A DNA stretch of 64,000 nucleotides from Cycas panzhihuaensis (lineage: Eukaryota > Cycadophyta), in contig CM041465.1 in assembly GCA_023213395.1 (NCBI GenBank), positions 6,448,001 to 6,512,000 on the forward strand, written 5' to 3'. Of the stretch, positions 10,861 to 21,885 are shown piece by piece; position 1 is the stretch's first letter; every line of letters begins with the position of its first letter. The notes beneath the pieces are model-generated. The model was not told the DNA's origin, made no database searches, and worked only from the letters and a program-made list of their open reading frames with translations. The position numbers were made by a program, and so were the translations under genes.

Positions 10861-12330
10861 TCTTTAACGGCAACAACTTCTGCATTTGTTGCTCCATCTA
10901 ATCAATCACCTCAATGGACCCTTGACTCTGGTGCTTCCCATCACATGACAAGACACCAGTAAAATTTATCCACTTATCAGTCTGATACTAACTCTGAAGA
11001 AGAGATTTCTTTTGGAAGTGGATCCCAACTCAAAGTAAAAGGATCAGGTGATGTCACTTTAAAAGACGGTTCAATCAAGGACGTTTTCTACGTACCTAGT
11101 TTGTTACCAAACCTTCTTTCTGTCTACCAAATCTGCCAGAAAGACCTTGTTGTCAAATTTTGGAAAGATAAATTTATTATTAAATAACCATTAAATAAAT
11201 TCAAACCTATTTCCTCTAGACCTGTTGATCATAAAACAGGTCTTTATAGCCTAACTAGTTTACAAAATACCAAAGCAAAGTCTTTTAGTGCCTTCATAGC
11301 CAAATCTGACCTAGTCAATAAACTATGGCATGCACGATTCGGCCATACTAGTTATGGCAAACTTCAATACCTAAAAAGACATGACATGGTTCATGGTCTT
11401 CCACCTTTAAATACTGTTTCCGATGTCTGTGAAGCCTGCGTGACAGGTAAGCAACACATAAATCCCTTTCCACATCAGACTCAATTCAGAGCAAAAGTTC
11501 CACTTGAACTTGTTCACTCTGATATATGTGGACCGTTCCATATAACTTCATATTCTGGCTGTCATTATTTTGTCACGTTTATTGATGATTTTTCAAGAAA
11601 ATGTTGGCTGTACACACTTAAGACTCGTAATCAAGTGTTTGACATCTTCACTGAATTCAAAACACTTGTAGAAAATCAATCAAATTTGAAAATTAAAATT
11701 TTCAAATCTGATAATGCCAAAGAATATCTAAGTGGCAAATTCACTTCCTTTTGTAAGAAGCACGGAATTCAATTTCAACATTCCGTTGCCTATACTCCTC
11801 AGCAAAATGGTGTTGCTGAACGCAAAAACTGTACTCTTGTTGAAATGACTCGATGCATGCTACATGCAAAGAGTCTTGACTTAAAATTGTGGGTAGAAGC
11901 AATTGTCTACTCCAACTATCTTTTAAATCGTTTATCTGATAAATGCTTACAAAACGTTACCCCAGAACAAAAATGATCTGAACGAAAACCCCCAGTTAAA
12001 CATCTGAGAATTTTTGGAAGTATTGCATGGGGACACGTTCCCAAAGAAAAACGCAAGAAACTAGATCCTAAAAGTCAAAAATATATCTTCGTTGGATATA
12101 ACGAAGAAAATAAAGCTTACAAACTTTTGGATCCAGTCACGCATAAAATTTCAATTTTGCGTGACGTAATATTTGACGAAGAAGGATCTTCTTCAACCTC
12201 TACTTATGTAGAACTTCCAATTGAGAATCTGTTAACCAACACCTATTTGGTTGACTCCTCTGAAAAACAAGTTGACCCTAAGACTATAGAATCCTTATCC
12301 ACACAAGTCCAGAATTGGACTTTATCATAA
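10861..12330 (+). pseudogene. pol: Copia-2 protease and integrase, broken
   Basis: The protease keeps WTLDSGASHHMT with the catalytic DSG at about 10920-10935. A stop follows near 10960. Integrase has the zinc domain (LWHARFGHTSY...CEACVTGKQH), the catalytic Asp in HSDICGPF and KSDNAKEY, and Glu in NGVAERKN, all within a 196-codon open frame (11386-11976). A TGA at 11974-11976 breaks it before the VPKEKRKKLDPKSQKY region. The rest runs to a TAA at 12328. Confidence 0.9.
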
Positions 12331-12378
12331 TCAACTGCAATAGACCCTTCTTCTCAAGCTAGTTCTTTATCTCAACCT

Positions 12379-14081
12379 ATGACTACAGAAACAGTCTCAA
12401 ACAAACAACCCGTATGGGCCAAAAAAACATTTTCCGATGCTGAATCTGATGTATGTAATCTTTCAGATACCAAGAGAACACGTACTCAAAAATTACATAC
12501 TAACTATGCATTAATGGCTAAAATAATGGCCAGTAATGATCCTAAAACTTTTAAACAAGCTAGCAACAATCTTGTATGGTAGGAAGCCATGCAAGTTGAA
12601 TTTGATGCTTTAAACAAAAATTCAACTTGGGATCTCGTTCCACTTCCACTAGGGAAAAATATAGTTGATTGTAAATGGGTTTATAGAACCAAATACAACT
12701 CAATAGGTGATGTTGAAAAGCATAAAGCTCGCCTAGTTGCGAAAGAGTTTTCTCAAATCGATAGTATAGATTATAATGAAACCTTTGCGCCTGTTGCAAA
12801 GATGAATACTATTAAAACTATTATTGCTCTAGCAGCTAAATTCGGCTGGGAAATCCATCAAATGGATGTCAAGAGCGCATTTCTAAATGGTGATCTTCAA
12901 GAAGAAATCTACATGACTCAACCGCCTGGTTTTATTGACAACCCTAATTTAGTTTGTAAACTAAAGAAATCCATCTATGGATTAAAGCAAGCTCTTCGAG
13001 CTTGGTACATAAAAGTAGATAATTATCTTACTCAAAATGGATACACTGGATGTATCAGTGATCCAAATCTCTATTTCAAACGTGAAAATGAGAATATTAC
13101 CACTTTAATCATGTATGTTGATGATATCATCATCACTGGATCTTCAAATAATAACATTCATCGGCTAAAAACAACCTTAATGAATAAATTTGAAATGACC
13201 GATCTAAGTCTCTTACATTATTTTTTCGGATTACAAATCTACCAACATGATTCAAAAATAACCATATCCCAACCAAAATTATTTTAGACCTAATCAAATG
13301 GTTTAACATGGAAAATGCTAAACCGGTTTCTAATCCTTTACAATCAGGAGTAAAATTATCTACTGATTGTTCCACACCCTTGTGTGATCTAACTTTATAT
13401 AGGCAGCTTATTGGCAGCCTTATTTATTTAACACATACCCGACCTGATATATCCTATGTTGTTGCTTTATGTTTGCATTATATGCAAAAACCACATGAAT
13501 CACACTAGAAAGCTGCTAAACGTATTCTTTGATATCTTCAAAATACTATTTTTTATCGACTAACTTATAATTCTTGCAGTAAATCTCTAACCTTAACAGG
13601 GTATACTGATTCAGATTGGGCAGGCGACACAAATGACCGTAAGTCCACAGCAGGTTATGTATTTTTTCTATATTCCTCACCTATCACATGGTCTAGTAAA
13701 AAAATGTAGTCTTTAGCTCTATCAACAACCGAAGTTGAATATCGAGCACTCGTTGAAGCAAGCAAATAAGCACTTTGGCTCAAATCTCTCTTAAATGAAA
13801 TTGGTCTGTTTCTTAACTCTTCTATAGAAATTAAAGTTGATAATCAAGGTGCTATTGCTATTGCTACAAATCCAGTTGCTCATTCTAGAACTAAACACAT
13901 AGAATTGCATCAACATTTTATTCGTAATCTTGTTATTAATAATATTATTCATTTATCTTATTGTCCTACAGATCTATAGGCTGTTGATATCCTTACTAAG
14001 TCATTGACTGAAGCCAAGTTTCTAAACCTGCGAGATTTGTTAAAGATAAAAGAAGTGTCCATCAAAGGGGGATCAACATGA
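12379..14081 (+). pseudogene. pol: Copia-2 reverse transcriptase and RNase H, broken
   Basis: The RT has QMDVKSAFLNGDLQEE, LYGLKQ-type IYGLKQALRAWY and the catalytic YVDD at 13114-13125. A TAG at 12580-12582 and a TAG near 13285 break the frame. The connection domain has TRPDISYVVAL. RNase H (about 13590-14081) keeps DSDWAGD, LSTTEVEY, DNQGA and the terminal LTKSL...NLRDLL region but carries stops at about 13506, 13530, 13707 and 13767. It ends just before the polypurine tract. Confidence 0.9.
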
Positions 14082-14123
14082 TGAAGACCTTCTTTATCTT
14101 CTATATTGTATAAAAGCTAACAT

Positions 14124-14133
14124 TAAAGGGGGA
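14124..14133 (+). other. Copia-2 polypurine tract
   Basis: The purine run AAAGGGGGA directly precedes the TG of the 3' LTR. A similar AAAGGGGGA occurs 60 bp upstream at about 14064, which might be a second, internal tract. Confidence 0.8.
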
Positions 14134-14578
14134 TGTTAGGAATGTTAATGTTAGTTTTATATTATCATTTGATCACGTGTAAAAGTAAATTTAAGTCATG
14201 TAAAGATTTTTTTTTTATATAAGCTAATGTTAATTATTAATTATTATGTAAAGGTCATTGAAATGCACAACTGCCCATTTCAACGAACCTCTCATCTTTC
14301 AAATAGCCTCTCCTAGATTCTAGGGATTAGTTCCAAGAATCTAGGAGGCTGTCATAAGCCTGTTTCAAAGGCTGGTTTTTGTATGTAGAGGGTATTCTTA
14401 TCAAGGTTTCATGTAAAGTTTTTTAAGTCAATAAATTTTTAGATTAGAGAGGTGGTTTCTCTTCCCAAAAGGGGTTTTCCACTTGCCACATCATGTGTAC
14501 GTGTGCAATGTCAGTTTTTCTCCTATGTATGTTTGTTTATTTGATCCTATGATATTGTACATGCTACCTATTCTCACA
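14134..14578 (+). repeat. Copia-2 3' LTR
   Basis: TGTTAGGAATG...TATTCTCACA, 445 bp, matching 7434-7896 over its whole length except the 18-bp duplication in the 5' copy. It is followed by ATACA and then antisense Copia-3 sequence. Confidence 0.93.
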
Positions 14579-15753
14579 ATACATACAAGACATTTCTCAG
14601 ACGTTATTTATCACCATTTAGTAAGCAAATGGTGCTTTTCCAATTCCAATTGCCTCCAATTTAGTGTCATCGCCAATGGTTACTTTCTTATTCATTTGCC
14701 ACATTTCATTGAATCATTCCAACCTTCCTATCATGTGTTTCAATGCACCTGAATTAATAAACCATACATTTAGTGCAACAGAACCCATTTTGTATTTTGT
14801 AACAAACAACCTTGTTGTGATTGTATTCGATGTCTCTTGAGTTGAGTCCATCACATGACCATGTTGTCCAGGTGGTCGTTGTTGTTGTTGCTGCTGCTTT
14901 TACTGTTGGGGTTGATTTAGGGCAGTTGAGATTGTTGTTGTCAATGTCATATCCAACAATCCTTTTTGATATGGCCAGACTTCCCACAATGATAAAATTT
15001 AGGCATGTATTGTCCCTTTGAAGCTCCCTGTTTGCCCTTTTGAATTGTAGTTTCAGAAGGTGCATTTGTCTTTGGAATATAAGCCTTTTTTCCTTTAGAC
15101 GTCAATGCCAGTGCTCCAGAAGTTTCATCGTGCATGTGCCCCAATTTACGCTCATGTTCTATAAGTAGAGATTCCAAAGATCCAATCATCAAAATGGACA
15201 ATTTATCTGATAATGTCAATGTGGTTGTGAAGTTTTTGTATGGGACTAGAAGACTCCTCAGTACATAAGCTATTACTTCTGAATCAAGAATGATTCCCCC
15301 AATTATCAATAATTGATCCTGAATTGATCTTACTTCCCTCATAAGATCCACCAAGTTTCTTGTCATCTTCAATGTATATAACTGACTCCATAAGTTGAGG
15401 GCTCTCACGTCATCTTTGTTGTTGAACGGGTTCACAATCATGTCCCACATCTACTTCAATGCAATTGCATCCCTAATGTTCAAAATGATGTTGCCACTGA
15501 TAGATAGGGTGAGAAATTCAAACGTAATCCTCATCTTTGATTGATATTCAGCATTGAAGTTAACATTTGTCTTCAATCTGTTTTAGAAATCAATGATTTC
15601 GTTGGCGTCTTTTCCCATTACAGAATTGTTAATGCACTTCCACAGATCATTTAGATGAAAGAAAATGTGCATATGATGTTTCCAAATTGTGTAATCATCA
15701 TGACCAATGAGCTTTTCTATGATAGTTCTCATTATGCTTCCTCCAAAAGCCAT
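14579..15753 (-). pseudogene. gag: Copia-3 gag and protease (second part, antisense)
   Basis: On the minus strand gag starts at ATG 15753 (MAFGGSIMRTIIEKLIG) and continues through a UBN2-type region (LWSQLYTLKMTRN, SEVIAYVLRSLL). A CCHC-like knuckle (CGKSGHIKKDC, with the first Cys changed) follows near 14950-15000. The protease near 14735-14760 reads WFINSGALKHM, so the catalytic Asp of DSG is Asn. The sequence reads straight into 7433 once Copia-2 is removed. Several stops and frameshifts are present. Confidence 0.85.
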
Positions 15754-17500
15754 TTTAAAGCAAAAAACAAATAATAAACAATTCACAAGCATAGAAATAA
15801 AAAAGAAAGTTGTAAATAACATTAGTCTACATGCAGGTAGCTGATATGACCACTTTTATTGCCTCTGTCTACTCGCAAGTAGCTGAAATATGCTAAAAAA
15901 CTATTACATACGACTGTTGCCAAACCATAGATCTAGAAAAATCATACGCCATGGCATATTTACTTTTCAAAATCTGACTCTGGATGGTCCAAAAATGCCT
16001 CTAGCACCCAAAATACCATGTCACTGGGGGCTAACAAGTAAGGGATTTCGCACCGACCTCCAAACGAAAACCCAATCCAGCTTAATTTCACTCAAACTTT
16101 AAAAAATATTTAATATTTCTTATCGAAAGTTTTGTTGAGAATATTCTCAACAAAATATTCTTATTTTTGGCATGAACAACATTAGATTCCCCCACAGGAA
16201 ACGTTTTTTCTTTTTTACAAACGAATGTGTTTTGTCCCAAAATAATCCTACCACTAGACTGTCAAACTATCCAGGATCAGAATGATAGGTCATTATTAGG
16301 GGTTTCGTCGCATGTTTCATTATCGGGCATGCAAAAATGGTAGTCTCCCTTCTACTAATACGTTTTTGCTTTATGACCGAAAATTTTCACTTTTGGGAGC
16401 ATAAATGGCCCTAGTATGTGTCAATACTCCATGCATGCACCTACTTTATCCCTACAAATCATCTGCATGTGAGTTCTATTGATCATAGGTCAAGTGGGCA
16501 TGATTTGAGTGATTTTCCACTCCATTTCACTACATTTTCTCCTCTGTTTTCCTCTTTCACTTCGTATCATTGCCAAATCTCAATAAAAATGTTTGCACTG
16601 TCCTTTATGAGTGATTTTAGTCCTAATATGTGCATTTGGTTTAAAATGTGAGAAAATCACTTGGGCATCTTCATTTGGCCGTGCGACCTCGTGTGAGTGA
16701 AATAGCTTAATGAATGGATTCATCTTGATTCTATTGCTTCAATGGGTTGTTATAAGATCAATGTAACTCTCAGAATGAAGATTGATAGCCAATTGAGTGA
16801 GTTTGAAGCAATTCAATGGGCCACAAGTCGCCTGTTTTCATACAGGTCGTGCAGCTATCGAATTCTTAAAAAAATTTCAATTTTTTGTAATGTTTTAAAA
16901 CATTACTTTATATCATTTAGTATATTCTATTGAATATACCATTTTTAATATATGTGCCTCTTCTAAAGTTTGAAAAATAAGCTCTTTAACTCATCTTTTC
17001 AAGATTTTCCTACATTTTGCCCAATTTTTCCATAGTGATTTCAATACTTTTCCTCTAGCTTTTCAATACATCTTACCATTTACTTCATCAATATTTTTTC
17101 ACTTTATTTTATCTTAGCAGCAAGGCCTCTCTTCATAATATTTTTCGTTTCGTATTCAACACTATAATAGAGGGTTTTCAATAATATTTATTGCTCTCTT
17201 TTTTTTTTAATCATAACTTTTAGGCTTTCACATAGGTTTTTTATCAGAGGATTCTTTATCAGAGGTCTTTTGTCACTGTTTTTTGTCTTGAAACAAAGAT
17301 GGATGCATCATTGTTTTCTATTTTTCATCTGCTTGTATCCACTTGCTTTTTGGATTTACATGTTACTTTTCAACTCTGCATGTCAACTGTAGGTACCTCC
17401 ATGTCAATTCTTAAACTTGCATGTCACTGTTAGAATAGTGAAATCTGCTCAATAAATAGAGCAGTCACATTGAGCCTTATAAGGAACACTTTAATATATC
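15754..17500. other. No gene seen; AT-rich spacer
   Basis: No frame over 80 codons and none that resembles a known protein. The DNA just right of 15753 may be Copia-3 leader, but I could not find its primer-binding site or LTR. The only clear structure is the palindrome at 16130-16155. A small repeat of TTATCAGAGG occurs near 17240-17265. Confidence 0.5.
16130..16155. repeat. Perfect 26-bp palindrome
   Basis: The 13-bp arm TTTTGTTGAGAAT (16130-16142) is followed at once by its exact reverse complement (16143-16155). There is no loop. It could be a mobile-element tip or a cruciform-prone site; I see no flanking duplication. Confidence 0.9.
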
Positions 17501-17533
17501 TGTTATGATCCTCCACCAAGTGAGATGACTCTT
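17501..17533 (+). repeat. 33-bp inverted copy of the T2 LTR start
   Basis: This 33-bp stretch (TGTTATGATCCTCCACC...) is identical to the reverse complement of 18802-18834, the start of the T2 LTR. Here it is cut off after 33 bp and joined to T0 internal sequence, so it marks a rearrangement or truncated LTR. Confidence 0.85.
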
Positions 17534-18150
17534 GTGGTTCAACAAAACTTGTACAAACTTACATCTCCATCCAAGAAATATTCCAAATTGTATCCTTTTT
17601 TTCTATACCTTCAAAGCTATGCTTGATCTTAGTTCACAATTCCTCCTTTTCCTTTTCCCACAATAGGCAATCATTGAACATTGACCCTCACAATCAATCC
17701 TGTTCCCGAAGGCTTCACGTCTTTTTCCAAAATCCATCCCATTTGGAAACAAAAGGTGCAAATGCAAGGCAAGACCAGGACAAGACATTTGAGATACCTC
17801 ACAGGTCCCAGGATCCTTTTGATTCAGAACAAGGCGTTGCAGGTACCTGGTCCCAAGAACAAACATCGGCAAATTCAAGATGCTTGCTAGTGCAGCCCCA
17901 CAGAAGACACAAGATCGAGGTAAATCTTCATGACCTGCAAGATCTAGCAGAAGGTGGTTGGAAGATTAGACCAAGCTATAAGCATTTCTTAATACTTCGA
18001 GGGCGAAGTATTATTTTAAGGGAAGGGGAATTGTAGCATTCCAAAATATGGTAAAAAATATAGCTTATGACCATTCAAATAAAAGGTCTCTGAACGATGA
18101 TTCCAACGGTCTAGACAAAAGTTAATTCCGATATCTAGATAAAAAGTTAT
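17534..18150 (+). mobile_element. T0: truncated copy of a small non-autonomous LTR element
   Basis: 17534-18031 matches the internal 3' end of T1 (21389-21880) nearly base for base, including the G-rich end GGAAGGGGAAT. The LTR start TGTAGCATTCC follows at 18032. LTR similarity to T1 is clear for about 110 bp and then fades, so the element is a diverged or chimeric LTR type. The reading frame of the T1 ORF stays open through this copy (17623-18036), with a few amino-acid changes. Confidence 0.75.
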
Positions 18151-18585
18151 GCCCCTTTTAAGAACTTTACAATTAGGGTTTTTAGAGACTGTAATAGTAC
18201 CTTCTGAGAAAATGCTAATAACTTTCTATTTCGAACTCTGATCAGCCTCAAACCACTTCCACTAAAAAGTAAATTCGAAAACGCACAGAATAAAAAAAAA
18301 AATTGAGGCCATTTGGATACCTATAGCGAAAGTTATGGCTCTCTGAAGTTGAAGTTGTAGATCTGTCCCAGAAATACGGTGATGAAAAAAAAATAGGCCG
18401 AAATTAATTTTGCTGCAATTTTCGCACTTCCATACCAAAGTCTATAGTGTGACCACTCAAAATTTACAGAACGAGCCAGTTCGTCTCAAAATCGCCATTA
18501 CTTTTCAGAATTTGTAACGTTTATTCTCTCAAATATGCTTTCAAACCCTTAATGACACCTCCAAGATCGTCGCTCTAATATCAAT
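18151..18585. other. Diverged LTR-like sequence between T0 and T2
   Basis: No gene. It probably continues the T0 LTR, or is the leader of an antisense element starting at the T2 LTR. Read on the minus strand, 18584-18573 is TGATATTAGAGC, which differs from the plant primer-binding site TGGTATCAGAGC at two positions, both transitions. Confidence 0.4.
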
Positions 18586-18834
18586 TGTTACGAGCCAAAT
18601 CCTGTAACCAATAATCATAGAGAAATAGAAAGAGAAAATGATAGATAAAAAACAAAGAAGGAAATGAAGTTCCAAAGAACATTTATTAACAAAATATTAC
18701 AAAAATATTCTATGATGATCCCACTCATACATTACATACATATATATACGGTTATTAAGGCTGCCCATCTCTTAGACTTATGCATGTGGGATAATTACAA
18801 TAAGAGTCATCTCACTTGGTGGAGGATCATAACA
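18586..18834 (-). repeat. T2-type LTR (antisense, 249 bp)
   Basis: On the minus strand it starts TGTTATGATCC and ends GGCTCGTAACA, with TGTTA/TAACA ends. On its upstream side (18838-18852) is a G-rich polypurine tract, as for a 3' LTR. On its downstream side is a primer-binding-site-like sequence, as for a 5' LTR. An LTR shared by two tandem elements would explain both. No target-site duplication is visible. Confidence 0.7.
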
Positions 18835-18837
18835 TAC

Positions 18838-18852
18838 CCTCCCCCCTAAAAT
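18838..18852 (-). other. T2 polypurine tract
   Basis: The minus-strand run AGGGGGGAGGG lies just before the T2 LTR. It is preceded by GCTTCGAGGGCGAAGC, almost the same as the CTTCGAGGGCGAAG before the T0 and T1 tracts, so the three element types share this end. Confidence 0.75.
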
Positions 18853-19117
18853 GCTTCGCCCTCGAAGCATCTTGATACAACGATACATGTGACCACCTCC
18901 TGTTACTGTTATCCAATCGATAGCTCTTGCGAAGGTCATTAGAAAAATTGTGCATGGAATGAGGATCTATCCATCCCAAGTCGATCTTGATACACCCAAA
19001 ATATCTTCTGATATGCTCTGGATATCTATAATGTTGAAATTTTAAGCTCGAATGTTGTGCTTGCCTAGTGTTTGTAGTTGATGAGAGCCTTCCCTAATAA
19101 GTTTTGTTGTGTTGGGC

Positions 19118-19653
19118 CTATTGATAATGTGAATGTCGATATGGTTCCACTTTAGTTTGTCTTTTAATCATTAGTGATGCATTTTCTTCCTTGACCTTAG
19201 GTACAATTGGTGGTGTGTGGGGGCAAACAACTTCTGCTACTTGCTCATAACATTCATTTTCTCTTTTATCATTTTTCTTTTGTTCATGACTTCGTGGAGT
19301 GGGGAGAATTCCTTGTCCCATCTTACGATTATACTTCTCAAGTATTTGACGAGCTTCTTGTTTGTCTTGCTCAAGGTTTTGCATTTCTTTCTACCAAGAA
19401 ACATTATATTTTTTACAGATATCAAGTTGTAGCCAAAAAAATGTCTTAAATGGACTAGTTGTGCTATACCACACCTTAAATCAGGTAGCCTCTCCTTGTA
19501 GATACAATAAGGCAACTTTAGTCATCTCTTTATTGATCCTGTAGTCAGCATCAATTGATTCTAAATATAGATGCATATCTCTAACCCAATCTTCTGCAGA
19601 AATAGTCCCATCTTCATTAAATATGCGAGGTATGGGCCTTTTTGTATCCATGA
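19118..19653 (-). pseudogene. gag: T2 gag-like ORF (antisense), broken
   Basis: The minus-strand frame starts at an ATG near 19650 and reads RPIPRIFNEDGTISAEDW, then LLYLQGEAT, one stop, FKVWY. This is the gag pattern in which a hydrophobic LxGxA block is followed by W. A Lys/Glu-rich region follows (19118-19515) with a frame change. No protease or polymerase follows before the polypurine tract at 18852. This fits a TR-GAG-like, non-autonomous element whose protein packages RNA but depends on another element for copying. Confidence 0.65.
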
Positions 19654-19784
19654 TAATATAGATGTAGAAGAGATTAGGGGTGTCTATAGCCTGTTATCCC
19701 CTAATTTTGTTACAAAATTATGTATTGGGCCTCAAGAGCAATGGTTTTGTGGCCCAGAAAAGTATAATATGAAATCCTTAAATT

Positions 19785-20354
19785 CTAAAAACTTATTCCT
19801 GAAAAAAAATATAGCTTAAAAATACATAAAATATGGATGAAAATGATGGCCTTTAAAATATGATTTCAATGGTTCAGACGAAATTGAATTCTGATATCTG
19901 TATCAAAAGTTATGATCATTTAAAGACTTCAATCTGCCTATTTTTAGAGGTGTTCTGGTTGACTTCCAGTATTAGTTTTGGGCAAGTTTTTCCCCTTTTC
20001 TAGCTGACTTCTATTACTATCTTTTGGCCGCCTATTTAAGGAGGATTTGCGGCCTCATTTGATCATCATCGAAGAAGTCTTGGACTGCATTATTTTCGGC
20101 CCTTTTGAGGAGCTTTGTGGAGGGTACCTTGCCTCGAAGAGGGATTTATTATCAACAATAATTGCAGAGTCATTTGGTAATCTTGTATCTATTTAGTTTA
20201 TATTCATTTCATACCACTTTATATTTGTATGTCATAAGTATTTGAGTGGATTTGTATTATTTTTCTCTTGATTGAATATTTTGCAAATGCATTTGGTGGA
20301 TATTTTCCCTATTTTTGGTAAAATTTCTTAGAAGAATTCTGTAAGACTACTACA
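19785..20354 (+). repeat. T1 5' LTR
   Basis: Aligned with 21881-22440 from AATATAGCTTA onward; it ends GACTACTACA. The left boundary is approximate because the TGTAGCATTCC start is not preserved. A TATA-like TATTTAA lies at 20033-20039 and is kept in the 3' copy at 22119-22125. Confidence 0.7.
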
Positions 20355-20356
20355 AG

Positions 20357-20368
20357 TGGTATCAGAGC
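20357..20368 (+). other. T1 primer-binding site
   Basis: TGGTATCAGAGC, two bases after the LTR end. Initiator-methionine-tRNA type. Confidence 0.85.
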
Positions 20369-20439
20369 TTCGTTTCGAAGGGAAACGACACAGCAAAACA
20401 TGGGAAGAACACTTGGAACATATAAAGCCTGAGAAAAAA

Positions 20440-20856
20440 ATGGAGACTAATTTTTTTAATTTGGAGGATTATGAGGGCATAAAAAAATGGATAGAAGACT
20501 TTGAGTTTACGTCTGATAAAAAAATGGAAGAATATGGACCATTATTATAAATGATACTAAATGGACGAGCTTATGAGTGGTTCATTAATTGGGCTAAAAA
20601 ACCTTTTCTATGGTACCAGTTTTCACAGGCGACTACCACAGCTTTTAAAGAACATAAGCAGGGTGACATTCAAGCAAATGAAGAAGGGCAAGAAGAAAAC
20701 ATTATTGATGAGAAGATCCTAGAGGTTTTGCAAGTGCTAGAACGAGATCTAGCCCAGAGAAAACAATATGACAACGTAGAAGACTTGGAGAATGCACAAG
20801 CAACAGAAGAGTCCCATTTCAATATCAGACAGGAAATCCAAAGTGAAGTTACATAG
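20440..20856 (+). pseudogene. gag: T1 gag-like ORF with one stop
   Basis: From ATG 20440 the frame encodes an acidic, Lys-rich N-terminus (NFFNLEDYEGIKKWIEDFEF). It then has one in-frame TAA (20548-20550), then ILNGRAYEWFINW...WYQFSQATTTAF. This is the gag core pattern LxGxAxxWF...W..F. A Glu/Gln-rich, coiled-coil-prone tail runs to TAG at 20854. There is no zinc knuckle. It is likely an RNA-packaging remnant; with one stop it could have been active recently. Confidence 0.6.
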
Positions 20857-20937
20857 GAGCAACACGAAGACAATAAGGAACAAGCAATTTTTTCTCAATA
20901 AATTTTATGCAAGGTACCCACTGATCCTGTATTACAC

Positions 20938-21885
20938 ATGCACATTTTGTTTGGTAGTTTTGTATGCCCTCTGTCTTTCCCTAGTTCAATAGCAATACAA
21001 AAGCCTTTTCCTCCTAAACCCATAGTTAGCCATGCTCTTAATCCCCCTAACCTTAGTTTTTTCGTAGGCCAAATTCTAATTTTCCTCCATAACCCTACTC
21101 CATCTCTTTACTCACCTACTCTTTCACCCCCTATAAACAATCCTCAAAAGGACACCCTTCAACTTCAATCTGTTTGTCAGGTTTCATCTTTTAGTATTAT
21201 CCCTTACAAAACCCAGTCTGATCTTTTCCATGCCTCTTCAATTCCATATTATCAATATTGTCCTTTTTCGTTAAATTTCTTCAATTATCCAAATACCAAT
21301 CCTACAACCCTATTAAAGTCGTTTTTTCATAAAGAACCCCTTTCACTAATCCCCCATCCATCTTTCTCTCCCAAAAAGAGTTGTGGTTCAACAAAACTTG
21401 CACAAACTTACATCTCCATCCAAGAAGTATTCCAAATTTTATCCTTTCTTTCTATACCTTCAAAGCTATGCTTGATCTTAGTTCACAATTCCTCCTTTTC
21501 CTTTTCCCACAATAGGCAAACATTGAACATTGACCCTCACAATCAATTCTGTTCCCGAAGGCTTCACGTCTTTTTCCAAAATCCATCCCATTTGGAAACA
21601 AAAGGTGCAAATGCAAGGCAAGACCAGGACAAGACATTTGAGATACCTCACAGGTCCCAGGATCCTTTTGATTCAGAACAAGGCGTCACGGGTACCTGGT
21701 CCCAAGAACAAACATCGGTAAATTCAAGATGCTTGCTAGTGCAGCCCCACAGAAGACACAAGATCGAGGTAAATCTTCATGACCTACAAGATCTAGCAGA
21801 AGGTGGTTGGAAGATTAGACCAAGCTACAAGCATTTCTTAATACTTCGAGGGCGAAGTATTATTTTAAGGGGAGGGGAATTGTAG
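20938..21885 (+). CDS. Unidentified 315-codon open frame in T1
   Basis: An uninterrupted frame runs from ATG 20938 to a TAG formed inside the LTR start. The product would be rich in Pro, Ser, Phe and His and resembles no family I know. Its last 137 codons stay open in the T0 copy with about five amino-acid differences. That may only reflect close relatedness of the copies. The C-rich composition makes a chance open frame plausible, so coding status is doubtful. Confidence 0.3.
   Translation: MHILFGSFVCPLSFPSSIAIQKPFPPKPIVSHALNPPNLSFFVGQILIFLHNPTPSLYSPTLSPPINNPQKDTLQLQSVCQVSSFSIIPYKTQSDLFHASSIPYYQYCPFSLNFFNYPNTNPTTLLKSFFHKEPLSLIPHPSFSPKKSCGSTKLAQTYISIQEVFQILSFLSIPSKLCLILVHNSSFSFSHNRQTLNIDPHNQFCSRRLHVFFQNPSHLETKGANARQDQDKTFEIPHRSQDPFDSEQGVTGTWSQEQTSVNSRCLLVQPHRRHKIEVNLHDLQDLAEGGWKIRPSYKHFLILRGRSIILRGGEL

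Larger units (their letters stand above)
7434..14578 (+). mobile_element. Copia-2: full-length Copia element nested in Copia-3
   Basis: Two LTRs (463 and 445 bp), a primer-binding site, gag-pol and a polypurine tract are all present. The 5-bp flanks are GTACA (7429-7433) and ATACA (14579-14583), a target-site duplication with one mismatch. Removing the element joins the two Copia-3 halves in the right order (protease then pre-integrase on the minus strand). The insert between primer-binding site and gag is unusually long, about 2 kb, and carries a host-gene fragment. Confidence 0.92.
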
